Shown here in pieces: positions 41,471 to 50,861 of a DNA stretch of 64,000 nucleotides. Position numbers and translations under genes: made by a program. This DNA is from Desulfomicrobium apsheronum (GTDB taxonomy: Bacteria; Desulfobacterota; Desulfovibrionia; Desulfovibrionales; Desulfomicrobiaceae). Below the pieces are notes generated by a model, which was given only the letters and a program-made list of their open reading frames with translations, was not told the origin of the DNA and did not search any database. Each line of letters starts with the position of its first letter. Positions within the stretch are counted from its first letter, which is position 1. Location of the stretch: positions 1 through 64,000 of the forward strand of contig NZ_FORX01000009.1 in the NCBI RefSeq assembly GCF_900114115.1. Reading direction: 5' to 3'.

Positions 41471-42016
41471 CTACCAGCTACGCACCGCGCCGGTATCGAC
41501 ATGCACAAAGCCGTCCTGCGGGTAGAAGCCCACTCCTCCCTTGCGGGAAGCCTTTGCGGCATCGCGCAGATCGACGAGGGACACATCCGCCAGGCGCAGG
41601 TCAAGGGCCTTGCCTTCCATGTGCAGGCTGCGCTTGGCGACGCCGCCGCCCCCTTTCCTGCGCAATTTCGTGTTGGTGGCAGGACACCGGTAGCCGGAGA
41701 CGATCTCAAAGGGCTCAGTGCTGCCCAGTGTCAGTTTGAGCTTGTACAGAAGATCAAAAAGCTTGGGGTCCATCCGCCCGATCTGTCCTGTGTAGTGGTC
41801 GCGCAGGAAACGATTGAGCGTTTTCAAGGCGCCTGGAACATACTGATTTCCGCTGGAGTAGACGATGTGCAGCTTCTCGCCTGTGTGCGTATGCGCAAAG
41901 GTCAGGCTGCGCGCCCCGGGCTTGGACGCAAAGGCCGAAGGAGCGATGGACAGGGCGACACCGGCCACGGCCAGATTGGCCATGCTGCAAAGAAAATGAC
42001 GACGTGATTGTTTCAT
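41471..42016 (-). CDS. MepK/YcbK-like peptidoglycan endopeptidase (DUF882, M15 fold)
   Basis: About 181 residues from ATG 42016, chosen because it opens a Tat-like leader (MKQSRRHFLCSMANLAVAG). The domain has GYRCPATNTKLR, SLHMEGKALDLRL (HxxGxAxD zinc site) and DGFVHVDTG (final HVD ligand). MepK-type enzymes cut meso-Dap crosslinks. The start overlaps the end region of the L,D-transpeptidase gene, the same pairing as E. coli ycbB-ycbK. Confidence 0.85.
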   Translation of the reverse strand: MKQSRRHFLCSMANLAVAGVALSIAPSAFASKPGARSLTFAHTHTGEKLHIVYSSGNQYVPGALKTLNRFLRDHYTGQIGRMDPKLFDLLYKLKLTLGSTEPFEIVSGYRCPATNTKLRRKGGGGVAKRSLHMEGKALDLRLADVSLVDLRDAAKASRKGGVGFYPQDGFVHVDTGAVRSW

Positions 42017-42026
42017 GTAATATTGA

Positions 42027-43655
42027 TCATTGGCTGGTTTGAACAGACCTGCGCAAGGCCTGATCGAGAAGTTTGTCTTGGCCGTATATGTCCTGGAAAA
42101 AATGGACGCGACCATCGTTTTTGACCTGTACCGTGTTGTAGGCCAGCACGACCTGAGGAGGTTCACGCAAACGAAGCGTGGTGGAAACGCCTGAACTCAT
42201 CGCTTCGCGAATGCGCTCCTCGCCCCAGACCTGATCGTGCTGCAGGACAAATTTCGCCAGCCCTACCGGGTCTTCCACGCGAATGCAACCGTGGCTCAAA
42301 TCCCGCCGCTGCTTTTCGAAAAGATGCGTGGTCGGCGTATGATGCAGGAAGATGCTGTCTTTGTTGGGAAATATGAATTTGATGTCACCCAGTGCATTTT
42401 TAGGCCCAGGCCGCTGACGAATCCGCATCTGCCCTATGCGTACGGCCTCCAAATCATCCATGGATAGCGTCGTGATGATCCGCCCGTCGGCAGCCACGAA
42501 TTCAAACCCCTGCCGCGTGAAATAACTTGGATCGCGCAAAATCTTGGGCACAACCTCTGACCGTGCGATGGACAGGGGGACATTCCAATAGGGACTGAAC
42601 TCGATGAACCGCATCCGGCCGTCAAAGAGCGGCGTGCGCGTGTCCAGGGCGCTGCCGATGATGACCCGCATCGATGTCTGAACGTCGATCGTGCCGTTCT
42701 GCACCTCGTAGGCCTCAAGGATGTGCTCCGGAATATTCACGGCGATCATGCGCGGTGCATGCAGAAGCGGAGTCCAGCGCAGCCTCTCCATGGACAGCTC
42801 GATCTGCCGCACGCGGGCGGAAGGACTAACCGCAAGCTGCGCAAGCGTCTTACGGCCGATGACGCCGTCCGGCTCCAACCCATGACGGACCTGAAAATCC
42901 ATGATGCCTTTCACAATGTGCCCTTCATAGCGCTCGGTCACGATCGTCTCGCGTGGCAGGTCGCCAAGGGCGATGAGACGCAGCGTGACCAGCGGCATCC
43001 CGGCATGGGTATCCCCGATTTCCAGCTTGCCGTTGGGCAGGGGAGGTAGCGGCGACTGCCACAGTTTGCTGAAAACCGGATCAGCCGCCAGTCCGCGATA
43101 GTGTGCCAGGACCTGGCGCAAGCGGTCATAAAGCGGCACCTGCGGAGCGGCCTCGGCCACGGCTTCGCGCAAGCGCATGGCCCGCACCGCCCGCCGCAGA
43201 TGGGCCGCCGGATCAAACCTGTCGGGGGTATTGGGAGTGAAATTTTCCTGAATTTGACGGGGATCGACCTGGCCGAAATGCAGGTCGTTGAAGTAGCGGA
43301 GCATGGCGTCCGTCAAATCCTGCTCAAGGCGCATGATGACGCCTGGCGACAGCGCCTCGACTCCCTGGGCTGCCGCCAGCGCCCGGGCAAGGGAGTCCGC
43401 GCCGTATTTTCGGGGCGAGAGCCCCTCCTCGGAGGCATCCGCCAGGATGGCGACCGCCTCCAGCGCCTGAGCGACTGGTCGGCCATCCTGGAACCAGAGC
43501 GGGCGGTCTTCGGCAAGGGCCACTCTTCCTGGGAAATTCACACATAAAACCAAGCCTATCAGCAGGATGGACACTACACGCCGACTCTTTTTTGCTCCGG
43601 CATGAAGACGCGCGTGACAAGAACGGTTGCAACAGCTCAAATCGAATCTCTCCAT
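42027..43655 (-). CDS. YcbB (LdtD)-like L,D-transpeptidase
   Basis: About 542 residues from ATG 43655. The frame is open to 43850, but that part overlaps the pal terminator (43840-43881) and lacks a leader, so it is rejected. A membrane leader (VVSILLIGLVLCVNF) is followed by an N-terminal helical domain, a peptidoglycan-binding domain (MDFQVRHGLEPDGVIGRKTLAQL) and a YkuD domain with the catalytic HGCIRVEDP. It makes 3-3 crosslinks in the periplasm. Confidence 0.88.
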   Translation of the reverse strand: MERFDLSCCNRSCHARLHAGAKKSRRVVSILLIGLVLCVNFPGRVALAEDRPLWFQDGRPVAQALEAVAILADASEEGLSPRKYGADSLARALAAAQGVEALSPGVIMRLEQDLTDAMLRYFNDLHFGQVDPRQIQENFTPNTPDRFDPAAHLRRAVRAMRLREAVAEAAPQVPLYDRLRQVLAHYRGLAADPVFSKLWQSPLPPLPNGKLEIGDTHAGMPLVTLRLIALGDLPRETIVTERYEGHIVKGIMDFQVRHGLEPDGVIGRKTLAQLAVSPSARVRQIELSMERLRWTPLLHAPRMIAVNIPEHILEAYEVQNGTIDVQTSMRVIIGSALDTRTPLFDGRMRFIEFSPYWNVPLSIARSEVVPKILRDPSYFTRQGFEFVAADGRIITTLSMDDLEAVRIGQMRIRQRPGPKNALGDIKFIFPNKDSIFLHHTPTTHLFEKQRRDLSHGCIRVEDPVGLAKFVLQHDQVWGEERIREAMSSGVSTTLRLREPPQVVLAYNTVQVKNDGRVHFFQDIYGQDKLLDQALRRSVQTSQ

Positions 43656-43839
43656 GGACAGTTGTAAAAAATCAATTCCGAATGACGAGAATCCATCCCG
43701 GACCGCGATCAGAAATTCATCGTGGGCTTCGCAGCAACACGAACCAATCCGGAAAACCGGGACCGAACCTTTAAAAAACGTCACCGGAGCGCACGGTATT
43801 GCCAAGAAAAACATTCCGGCCAAGAGCTCGCAAACGAAA

Positions 43840-43881
43840 ACGCCGCTCAAGTTCCATTGTGCACAGGAACATGAGCGGCGT
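43840..43881 (-). terminator. Intrinsic terminator of pal
   Basis: ACGCCGCTCA-a-GTTCC and GGAAC-a-TGAGCGGCGT pair over 15 bp; on the minus strand TTTTCGTTT follows. It lies 47 bp after the pal stop. Confidence 0.8.
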
Positions 43882-43927
43882 TATAGTGTTCTGCGTTCAG
43901 TAGTTCAAGATGAAAGAAGCGAAGATC

Positions 43928-44458
43928 CTAGTTTACCGAAGCCTTGAACTCGTCGCGCCTGTTCTTGGCCCAGGCCTCTTCGTTGGAGCCGGGCACGGCA
44001 GGATATTCTTCGCCGTAACTGATGATCGTCAACCGGCCGGACTCGATCCCCATGAGGACCAGATATTCATAGGCAGCCCTGGCCCGACGTTCGCCAAGAG
44101 CCATGTTGTACTCGTTGGTGCCGCGCTCGTCGCAGTGCCCTTCGATAAGCAAGGCCAGGGACGGATGCGCCTTCAACAACTCGGCCTTCTCCGCCAGAAT
44201 CTGGCGGGACAGATCCGTCAGTTCGCTTCTGTCGAAGGCGAAATGGATCCGGTCGGCACCGATCTTGTCGATGGCCTGACGCCTGAGCTCCGCCAGACGC
44301 TGCGCTTCGAGCTGCTCGGCACTCAAACCACCCATGTCCGTGCTCGAACCGGCGGCCGAGGTACCTGCGGGAGTGGAGCTCACTTTCTTGGAACAACCGC
44401 CGGCCATGACGAGGCTGAAGGCCAGAACGATCAGCACGATCACGCTAGATTTTCTCAT
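43928..44458 (-). CDS. pal: Peptidoglycan-associated lipoprotein Pal
   Basis: The 176-residue OmpA-family lipoprotein has a signal with lipobox MAGGC (Cys 22), a short linker and an OmpA/Pal domain containing IHFAFDRSELTD and the peptidoglycan-binding helix NEYNMALGERRARAAYEYL. It links the outer membrane to the wall in the Tol-Pal system; no tol genes are in the window. CAGGGGG precedes ATG 44458. Confidence 0.92.
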   Translation of the reverse strand: MRKSSVIVLIVLAFSLVMAGGCSKKVSSTPAGTSAAGSSTDMGGLSAEQLEAQRLAELRRQAIDKIGADRIHFAFDRSELTDLSRQILAEKAELLKAHPSLALLIEGHCDERGTNEYNMALGERRARAAYEYLVLMGIESGRLTIISYGEEYPAVPGSNEEAWAKNRRDEFKASVN

Positions 44459-44893
44459 GAAATCCCCCTGTGGTGAAGATGTTGAAGATTATTCGCATCC
44501 ATTTTTTCATGGATTCCTAACGTATTTTCAAGACAAAGTGTAGCGTAATTCCTTCAAGTGGTTCGCTGATTCCTGAAATTCACACACAAGCCCGTACATC
44601 AGCGTGGAAAATCCGGACCACCGGCGTACGAGAATGCGAAAATCCGTCAATTCGGCGACAACCCGTTGACCTTTGTCTCTCGAAGGTTAAAAAGAATTTC
44701 CAAATGTTTCGACATGATCGCTTGATAAAATCCATTTCGGGCATACTTTCAAACCATTTTTGGGCGCCTTCGTGAAGCATCCGCAATCCGGTCATACACG
44801 GCTTCCGGCCTTGCAATGTTTACCAGCTGTGCTAATTTTAGACCATGAAATCGACCTGATAGGTACGTCAACCATCTGCCAGGAGGTAGAGAA
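44459..44893. other. Divergent intergenic region pal/uspA
   Basis: 435 bp between divergent genes. No supported gene. It should contain both promoters, but no site is clear enough to call. Confidence 0.4.
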
Positions 44894-45334
44894 ATGAGCA
44901 TGTTTTCCAAAATCCTCTGTCCCGTGGATTTTTCCGAATCCAGTGCGGCCATCGCCAAGACGGCCCGGGAATTCGCCATCAAATTCGATGCCGATGTCCT
45001 TGTGGTGTATGTCGCGCCGTCGATGATCCAGTATGAGATCTTCGACCTGCCTGCCGCCTCGCTGCCGCAGCTTGTCGGAGACATCGTCACCGGGGCGGAA
45101 AAAACCATGACTGAATTCGTGGACAAGCATTTCTCCGATGTCCGGGCAACGGGCAAAGTGGTCAGCGGAGACGCAGCCGAAGCCATCGTCAATCTGGCCC
45201 AGGCGGAAAAAGCGGACATCATCATCATGTCCACGCATGGCCGTCAGGGCCTGAACCGCCTTCTTTTCGGCTCCGTGGCCGAAAAAGTCGTCAAGACATC
45301 GGCCGTGCCCGTCATGACCATCCGCCCGCAATAA
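44894..45334 (+). CDS. Universal stress protein (UspA family)
   Basis: The 146-residue Usp domain starts KILCPVDFSESSAAIAKTARE and ends with the ATP-binding signature STHGRQGLNRLLFGSVAEKVVKTSAVPVMTI, matching the G-2x-G-9x-G(S/T) nucleotide-binding pattern. AGGAGG precedes ATG 44894. It is a single-domain cytoplasmic stress protein, monocistronic judging by the strong palindrome after it. Confidence 0.92.
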   Translation: MSMFSKILCPVDFSESSAAIAKTAREFAIKFDADVLVVYVAPSMIQYEIFDLPAASLPQLVGDIVTGAEKTMTEFVDKHFSDVRATGKVVSGDAAEAIVNLAQAEKADIIIMSTHGRQGLNRLLFGSVAEKVVKTSAVPVMTIRPQ

Positions 45335-45342
45335 ACCGTCTT

Positions 45343-45367
45343 CCCGCGGCCCGGTCCGGGCCGCGGG
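45343..45367. terminator. Perfect GC palindrome between uspA and the ABC genes
   Basis: CCCGCGGCCCGG and its exact complement flank a single T. It has no T-run but would be a very stable hairpin 9 bp after the uspA stop. Confidence 0.45.
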
Positions 45368-45374
45368 ATCTGCC

Positions 45375-46190
45375 ATGATAGCCAGATTTCATTCCTTGAG
45401 GTGCCGATGCGGAACGGCATGTTCCGTCGTCGCCTACGCCCTGACCATGATCTGCGTGGCATGGATCGTGTTGCGCGGCGCGGAGAGCATGGGCTATAAT
45501 TGGCAGTGGTACCGGGTTCCGCGCTTCATCCTGCTCCCGGACGGCAGCCCCGGCCCCTTGCTGCAAGGCGCGGGCATCACCCTGCTTGTCTCGGGGCTTG
45601 GCCTTGTCGGCGCGGCCATCCTCGCGCTGGGCACCGCCCTGCTCAGGCTGTCGAACTCCGTGGTCGGCCAGGCCATGGCCCGGGGATATCTGGAACTGAT
45701 CCGCAACACACCGCTCCTGGTCCAGATCTTCTTCATCTATTTCGTCCTGGCTCCGGCCGTGGATCTTGGCAGGATGTCCTCGGCGGTGCTTGCGCTGTCC
45801 CTGTTCGAAGGCGCCTACGCCTCGGAAATCATCCGGGCAGGCATTCTGGCCATCCCACGCGGGCAATGGGAAGGAGCGCTCAGCCTGGGCATGAAAAAGC
45901 CGAGCATCTACATACAGGTCATCCTGCCCCAGGCCCTGCGCAACGTCCTTCCGCCCCTGACCAGCCAGGGAGTCTCCCTGATCAAGGACTCGGCCCTGGT
46001 CTCGACCATCGCCATCTACGACCTGACCATGCACGGCCAGGCCATCATCGCGGAGACATTCCTGAGCTTCGAAATCTGGACCGTGGTGGCGGCCATCTAT
46101 CTTGTCTTCACGGTCACGCTGTCGTCGCTGGCCAGACTGCTGGAGCAACACTCATCATCACCACATTTGGAGGATTCATGCACAAAATAA
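45375..46190 (+). CDS. Polar amino-acid ABC transporter permease 1
   Basis: The 271-residue HisM/GlnP-type permease has about five membrane helices and the EAA loop (EGAYASEIIRAGILAIPRGQWEGALSLGM). The ATG at 45375 has no strong SD and sits 8 bp after the GC palindrome, so the start is provisional. It overlaps the binding-protein gene by 13 bp. The permease pairs with the one at 46987-47904. Confidence 0.88.
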   Translation: MIARFHSLRCRCGTACSVVAYALTMICVAWIVLRGAESMGYNWQWYRVPRFILLPDGSPGPLLQGAGITLLVSGLGLVGAAILALGTALLRLSNSVVGQAMARGYLELIRNTPLLVQIFFIYFVLAPAVDLGRMSSAVLALSLFEGAYASEIIRAGILAIPRGQWEGALSLGMKKPSIYIQVILPQALRNVLPPLTSQGVSLIKDSALVSTIAIYDLTMHGQAIIAETFLSFEIWTVVAAIYLVFTVTLSSLARLLEQHSSSPHLEDSCTK

Positions 46191-46990
46191 CCGCGATTTT
46201 AATCCTGTGTCTCAGTCTTTGCGCCAGCCTCATGCCCGTGGAAAGCTCGGCCACTGAAAAAGGCGTGCTCGATCAGGTCATGGAGAGAGGCGTGCTGCGC
46301 GTGGGTTTCGACACGTTCGTGCCCTGGGCCATGAAGGACAAGAACGGAGAATACATCGGCTTCGAGATCGATGTGGCAAGGCGCGTGGCTGCGGACATGG
46401 GCGTGGAGATCGAGTTCGTGCCCACCAAATGGTCGGGCATCATTCCGGCCCTTTTGACCGGCAAATTCGATGTCATCATCGGCGGCATGGGCATCCAGCC
46501 GGCCCGCAATCTCAAGGTCAACTTCAGCAGCCCGTACGAATTCTCCGGCATGTCCCTGGTCGCGAGTATCGAAGCGGCGCCGAACCTGTCCTCCCTGGAC
46601 GATTTCAACAAACCCGAGATCATCCTGTCCGCGAAAACCGGCGCCACCTCCGTGGCTGCGGCCAAGAAACACATGCCGAAGGCCACGGTGCGGATGTTCG
46701 ACGACGAGGCCCAGGCCCTGCAGGAAGTCCTGAACGGCAGGGCGCACGCCATGGTCGCATCGGCCCCCTTTCCTGAGCAGCAGGCCATCCGCAACAAGGA
46801 CAAGCTCTATCTGCCGTTGCAGGGTGAAACATTCACCAAGGAGCCCATCGGCTTCGCGATACGCAAGGGTGATCACGACTTCCTGAACTTCCTGAACAAC
46901 TGGGTGCTTGTGGCCGGAGCCGAGGGCTGGCTGGCCGAGAGATATGCATACTGGTTCAAGACCATGGATTGGGAAGCCCAGATCAAGTGA
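46178..46990 (+). CDS. Periplasmic amino-acid-binding protein (family 3)
   Basis: About 270 residues from ATG 46178 with TTGGAGG upstream. A signal peptide (to SSATEK) is followed by a family-3 solute-binding fold (LRVGFDTFVPWAMKDKNGEYIGFEIDVARRVAADMG) and the usual FDVIIGGMGI..R hinge region. The ligand is probably a polar amino acid, not determinable further. The gene lies between two permease genes, an uncommon order. Confidence 0.9.
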   Translation: MHKITAILILCLSLCASLMPVESSATEKGVLDQVMERGVLRVGFDTFVPWAMKDKNGEYIGFEIDVARRVAADMGVEIEFVPTKWSGIIPALLTGKFDVIIGGMGIQPARNLKVNFSSPYEFSGMSLVASIEAAPNLSSLDDFNKPEIILSAKTGATSVAAAKKHMPKATVRMFDDEAQALQEVLNGRAHAMVASAPFPEQQAIRNKDKLYLPLQGETFTKEPIGFAIRKGDHDFLNFLNNWVLVAGAEGWLAERYAYWFKTMDWEAQIK

Positions 46991-47904
46991 GCCCCGCAAC
47001 GCGCCAGCCCCCGGGGATCGGACTCCGGACAGGACGTGGCCCAAGGCCGCCCCTGACGAAACTCGACGCCGTCCTGCTCATTTTCCTGGCAGCCTGCGCG
47101 GGGTACGTTGTCTGGCGCGTCAGCGCCCAGAACGGAAAACCATGGGAGTGGGGAGTGCTCGGCCAATATCTGGTGCGAGCGGACGGACGCCCGGGTCTGC
47201 TGCTGCAGGGCCTCTTCACCACCATCCGCCTGACCTGCTGGTCCGCGCTCATCGCCCTGTTCCTGGGCGTCTGGGCCGGGCTGGCGCGCACCAGTCCCAG
47301 TCTTTACCTGCGACTTGTGGGCAGCACCTATGTCGAGCTGTGCCGCAACCTGCCACCCCTGGTGCTCATTTTTCTGTGTTATTTTTTCCTGGCCGATCAG
47401 ATCGCCCCGGCCATCGGCCTGCAGGACGCGCTGCGCACGGCTCCGGACGGAGTCAAGGCCGTGGCCGGAGTGTTGATCGGCCGCCTGGATCAGGTTGACG
47501 CCTTTGTCACGGCGGCCTTCACCCTTGGACTCTACGAAGGGGCATATGTCGCTGAAATCGTGCGCGGAGGGATTCGGTCTGTGGACGCCGGGCAATGGGA
47601 GGCAGGGCGCGCGCAGGGGTTCCCGCGCCTTGGGCTCATGGTCTACATCATCATGCCCCAGGCCGTGCGCAACATGATCCCCCCGCTGGCCGGCCAGATC
47701 ATCTCCACGATCAAGGATTCGGCCATCGTCTCGGTCATCTCCATCCAGGAACTGACCTTCCAGGGCATGCAGCTCATGGCCACGACCTATCTGACCATGG
47801 AAGTCTGGACCTGCGTGGCGCTGCTGTACTTCGTACTGACCTTCTCCTGCTCCATGGGCGCGGCCCGCCTGGAACATCTACTGCGCCGCAGGTACACAGT
47901 CTAG
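46987..47904 (+). CDS. Polar amino-acid ABC transporter permease 2
   Basis: About 305 residues if translation starts at GTG 46987, which overlaps the stop of the binding-protein gene (GTGA). HisQ/GlnP-type permease with a longer periplasmic insert (about 150-185) and the EAA loop EGAYVAEIVRGGIRSVDAGQWEAGRAQG. It should form a heterodimer with permease 1. No ATPase gene follows; the strand ends in a large inverted repeat. Confidence 0.88.
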   Translation: MSPATRQPPGIGLRTGRGPRPPLTKLDAVLLIFLAACAGYVVWRVSAQNGKPWEWGVLGQYLVRADGRPGLLLQGLFTTIRLTCWSALIALFLGVWAGLARTSPSLYLRLVGSTYVELCRNLPPLVLIFLCYFFLADQIAPAIGLQDALRTAPDGVKAVAGVLIGRLDQVDAFVTAAFTLGLYEGAYVAEIVRGGIRSVDAGQWEAGRAQGFPRLGLMVYIIMPQAVRNMIPPLAGQIISTIKDSAIVSVISIQELTFQGMQLMATTYLTMEVWTCVALLYFVLTFSCSMGAARLEHLLRRRYTV

Positions 47905-47998
47905 GCGGCAGTCCGGAACTCGCTCCGGATGTGTAACTCCCGAACAAGTCCCATCAGACTGGCTTCATTGGTCCACGGACGGATCGAACTCAACGCCC

Positions 47999-48123
47999 GG
48001 CGGCCGTTCAGGACGTGTTCTGGCAAGGCGCGAGCCGATTTTGGAAGGCGATGTGTAGCCCACTACATGAGCCTTGCAAAATCGGGGAGCAACGCAGTCC
48101 AGAACGCGTCCTGAACGGTCGCC
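47999..48123. repeat. Large imperfect inverted repeat (about 125 bp)
   Basis: GCCGTTCAGGACGTGTTCTGG near 48002 is matched by its near-complement ending at 48122, CGATTTTG (48036) by CAAAATCG (48076), and TGTAG-CCCA-CTACA forms the tip. The arms are about 60 bases with internal mismatches. It lies between the convergent permease and receptor genes and may act as a bidirectional terminator or be a REP-like repeated element. Confidence 0.7.
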
Positions 48124-50819
48124 TAGAATTCGCAGCTAATGCCGGCGTAGTAGCCACGCCCGTATTCGCTGCGCGGAAGTTTCCCCCCACCACCAAGTTC
48201 GGACACTCCCGTATGCCCATCGGAGGCGAACACGTTGAATATGTCCAGCAGCAGACTGATCGTGAGCAACTCCTCCTTGACCACATCAAGCGCCAGCGAA
48301 ACGTCCGTCACCAAGCCTCCGGATATGATCCCCTCCTTGAAGGCATCGTGATACAGCCCCTCCTCATCAAGCCACTTGGAGCTTGGAGTCGTGGATTTCT
48401 TCTCCACGGTACCAAAGGGGGTTTCAGCAGCGGTGCGCTGGTCATTCATCAGGCCGCTGGTTGAATCGCGCCAGCGAGAGACGCAATTGATCCTGAACCT
48501 GTCATCGTAAAAGCTGCCCAGCCAGGACAGCGTGACAACAGCGGGGGAATTGTAGTCGTTGGGAGGCAGTTGGCTGCGATCAATGAGCTCGCCTTCAAAG
48601 TAGACCCTGTCGTAATCGTAGTCGCCATCCTTGTACTCGTCGATCTCGCTGTCAAAGGCGCCGTTGAAGGTCTGGGACCAGGACTTGGTCACGCCAAGGG
48701 AGAGCGCATGAGTTCCGAAGCGTGCGGTCTCAAAGGATCGCATCAAGGACAGGGTAATGCCGTCGTAAGTGCTCTTGCCGTCGTTGGTCAGTTCATAAAC
48801 GCCCTTTTCCCTGGCCTTGCTGATAATCTGCTCCCGGTGATCCCGGTGCACGAACTCCAGGCCATACTCAAATCCCGCCACGTCCCCGAGAATCCCTCCC
48901 ATGAGCTCGTCGGAATACGGAGTCTCCAGGCCCTTGGCCTGGTAGCTGTTGTCGGTGCCTACCTTGATGGGAGGCAAAATGTCAGGATCTGTATTGTACT
49001 TGATCATCCTTGTCAGGGACGGCCGATGCCGGTCAAATGCGTAGGCGCGCAGCTGCCCGCCATAGTACCTGTTGACCCCGGCCACCAGCCGCAACGCGCC
49101 ATCCCCCATGGTGTCCAGCTCCATCTTGAGGCGTGTGGCGACATCGGTATTGAAGGAAAAATCGTCATGATCGATGCGCAATCCGGGCGTGAGCGTAAAT
49201 CGCCCCCACTGGACCTCGGCCTGGCCGTACCAACCCAGCGTGTTCAGGGTTTTGGTCTGATCGCTCTCGGGATAGGTCGTGAAGACGCGGTTCCATTTTC
49301 CGCTGGAGGGTATCGTCACGATTTCCAGACGGGCCTCCTCGTTCCATATGTTCGTGGTCACGTTGCTCAGATCCAGACCCGAAGAAAGCCGCCACACCAG
49401 AACGCCGGTCTCGAACTCCGCAAGGTCGAAATCAATACCGGCATCAATGCTGCGGTTGGTGACCTCGGCGTCCCCAAGTCCACCCCGGAAATATTTCTCC
49501 TCGTCGGGCACCCCGGTCCCGGAATACGTCTCACGCAGATTGTTTTTGGAATCCCTGCTGTACCCGTTTCGCGAGTAGGCCGCCTTGCCCGTCAACTCGC
49601 CCCATGACCCACCGACAGTCGCAGAGCCGGCCAATCTGTACGCCTTGTTCTGGGTTTTCCAGTCACTTTCGTCGTACACCACCTTCCATCGCTCTTCCAC
49701 ATATGGCGCGTATGTCGCGTCCAGGGTCAGCTTCAGATCCGCCCCGGGGATGATCAACAATTTCGCGAAAAAATTCTCACTGCTTCGCTTTTGGTCATCG
49801 TCGTAAGTGGAGTCGTCGGGCTTATCCCTCTTCAAGGGAATGACCGAACGCCTTTGCGACGCCGCTACCAAAAGGGCGGTATTTTCCGAAAGAGGCCCGT
49901 CCGCGCTGGCGCTCAAGGCGTAGGATCGGAAACGGGGCTGATTGGCGGACGACGTCGACTCTTCGTCCGCACCTCTCAAATCAAACCACTCACTGCGGGT
50001 ATGGCCGCCCGAAAAAACGGCATGCCAACGATCCAGGCGCGGATCAACCAATTCGGCATCCACGACGCCACCCACGAAGTGCCCGTACTTGGCCGGCACG
50101 TTGCTGGAGTAAACAGTTACCGTGTCCACGAGCCTGCTGTCATAGAAAATTGTCTGATCCGCACCATTGACGTGCAAATCACTGGGGCCGACGGCATCCC
50201 CATCCGCATCCAGGCCGTTAGGATTGAGCGTATTGCTGACGCTCAATCCGTCGATGAGAAAATTGTTTTCGTAGGGCTTGGCCCCTGCGATGGAGATACG
50301 AGGCGGACGGATCTCTCCGCCCGTGAGGCTTGAGGTCTCTTCGTTAGAAAACTGAACGTTGGAAAAGCCCTTGATGGCCTCGGTGATGGAGCCCGTACGG
50401 GAAGGAAGGGATTGCAATTCGTCTCCCCCGATCGTCGTCTTGCCGGGCAAATGTCTCTCTCCAAGCACTTTCACCGGATCGAAGCGATAAATCAGATCGT
50501 CCTGATCAATCAGGAGGTCTGGCCACTGGGTGGCCGATTCGTTGAAAATATCCGTTGTGGCATTGCCCGGGTCGGTTTCGTTGCTTCCTGGATGTGAGTT
50601 GTCCCCCCCTTCACCTGACATGGAGCCTTGGGGCACCGGCAAAAAAGCTCCGTCCGTGGAGTTTTCCGCCCAGCCGCGCCCATACATCAGTAAGAACAAC
50701 AGAAAAAAAAGAGAGATAGAGCCTCTCCTTTTTTTTCCCTGCTTTTTTTGAAGTATGATGGTTGCTCTTTTTTCCGACAAATGCCACGCACCTGGTGAAC
50801 AGTAAGTACTCAGCGCCAA
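48123..50819 (-). CDS. TonB-dependent outer-membrane receptor
   Basis: 898 residues as an open frame. After a hydrophobic leader (SISLFFLLFLLMYG, about 35-48), a plug domain carries LPSRTGSITEAIKGFSNVQFSNEETSSLTGGEIRPPRISIAGAKP split over about 140-185, followed by a beta-barrel ending in YYAGISCEF with terminal Phe. The 34 residues before the leader are odd, so the real start may be later at a non-ATG codon. The substrate is unknown. It is divergent from the GGDEF sensor gene. Confidence 0.85.
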   Translation of the reverse strand: MALSTYCSPGAWHLSEKRATIILQKKQGKKRRGSISLFFLLFLLMYGRGWAENSTDGAFLPVPQGSMSGEGGDNSHPGSNETDPGNATTDIFNESATQWPDLLIDQDDLIYRFDPVKVLGERHLPGKTTIGGDELQSLPSRTGSITEAIKGFSNVQFSNEETSSLTGGEIRPPRISIAGAKPYENNFLIDGLSVSNTLNPNGLDADGDAVGPSDLHVNGADQTIFYDSRLVDTVTVYSSNVPAKYGHFVGGVVDAELVDPRLDRWHAVFSGGHTRSEWFDLRGADEESTSSANQPRFRSYALSASADGPLSENTALLVAASQRRSVIPLKRDKPDDSTYDDDQKRSSENFFAKLLIIPGADLKLTLDATYAPYVEERWKVVYDESDWKTQNKAYRLAGSATVGGSWGELTGKAAYSRNGYSRDSKNNLRETYSGTGVPDEEKYFRGGLGDAEVTNRSIDAGIDFDLAEFETGVLVWRLSSGLDLSNVTTNIWNEEARLEIVTIPSSGKWNRVFTTYPESDQTKTLNTLGWYGQAEVQWGRFTLTPGLRIDHDDFSFNTDVATRLKMELDTMGDGALRLVAGVNRYYGGQLRAYAFDRHRPSLTRMIKYNTDPDILPPIKVGTDNSYQAKGLETPYSDELMGGILGDVAGFEYGLEFVHRDHREQIISKAREKGVYELTNDGKSTYDGITLSLMRSFETARFGTHALSLGVTKSWSQTFNGAFDSEIDEYKDGDYDYDRVYFEGELIDRSQLPPNDYNSPAVVTLSWLGSFYDDRFRINCVSRWRDSTSGLMNDQRTAAETPFGTVEKKSTTPSSKWLDEEGLYHDAFKEGIISGGLVTDVSLALDVVKEELLTISLLLDIFNVFASDGHTGVSELGGGGKLPRSEYGRGYYAGISCEF

Positions 50820-50861
50820 CTTCCACTTGTGAAGTATGTATTACAAAACATCAAGCACTCC

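Noticed and set aside
43656-43850. Longer N-terminus for the L,D-transpeptidase
   Set aside because: This part overlaps the pal terminator, lacks a ribosome site and would place 65 odd residues before the membrane leader.
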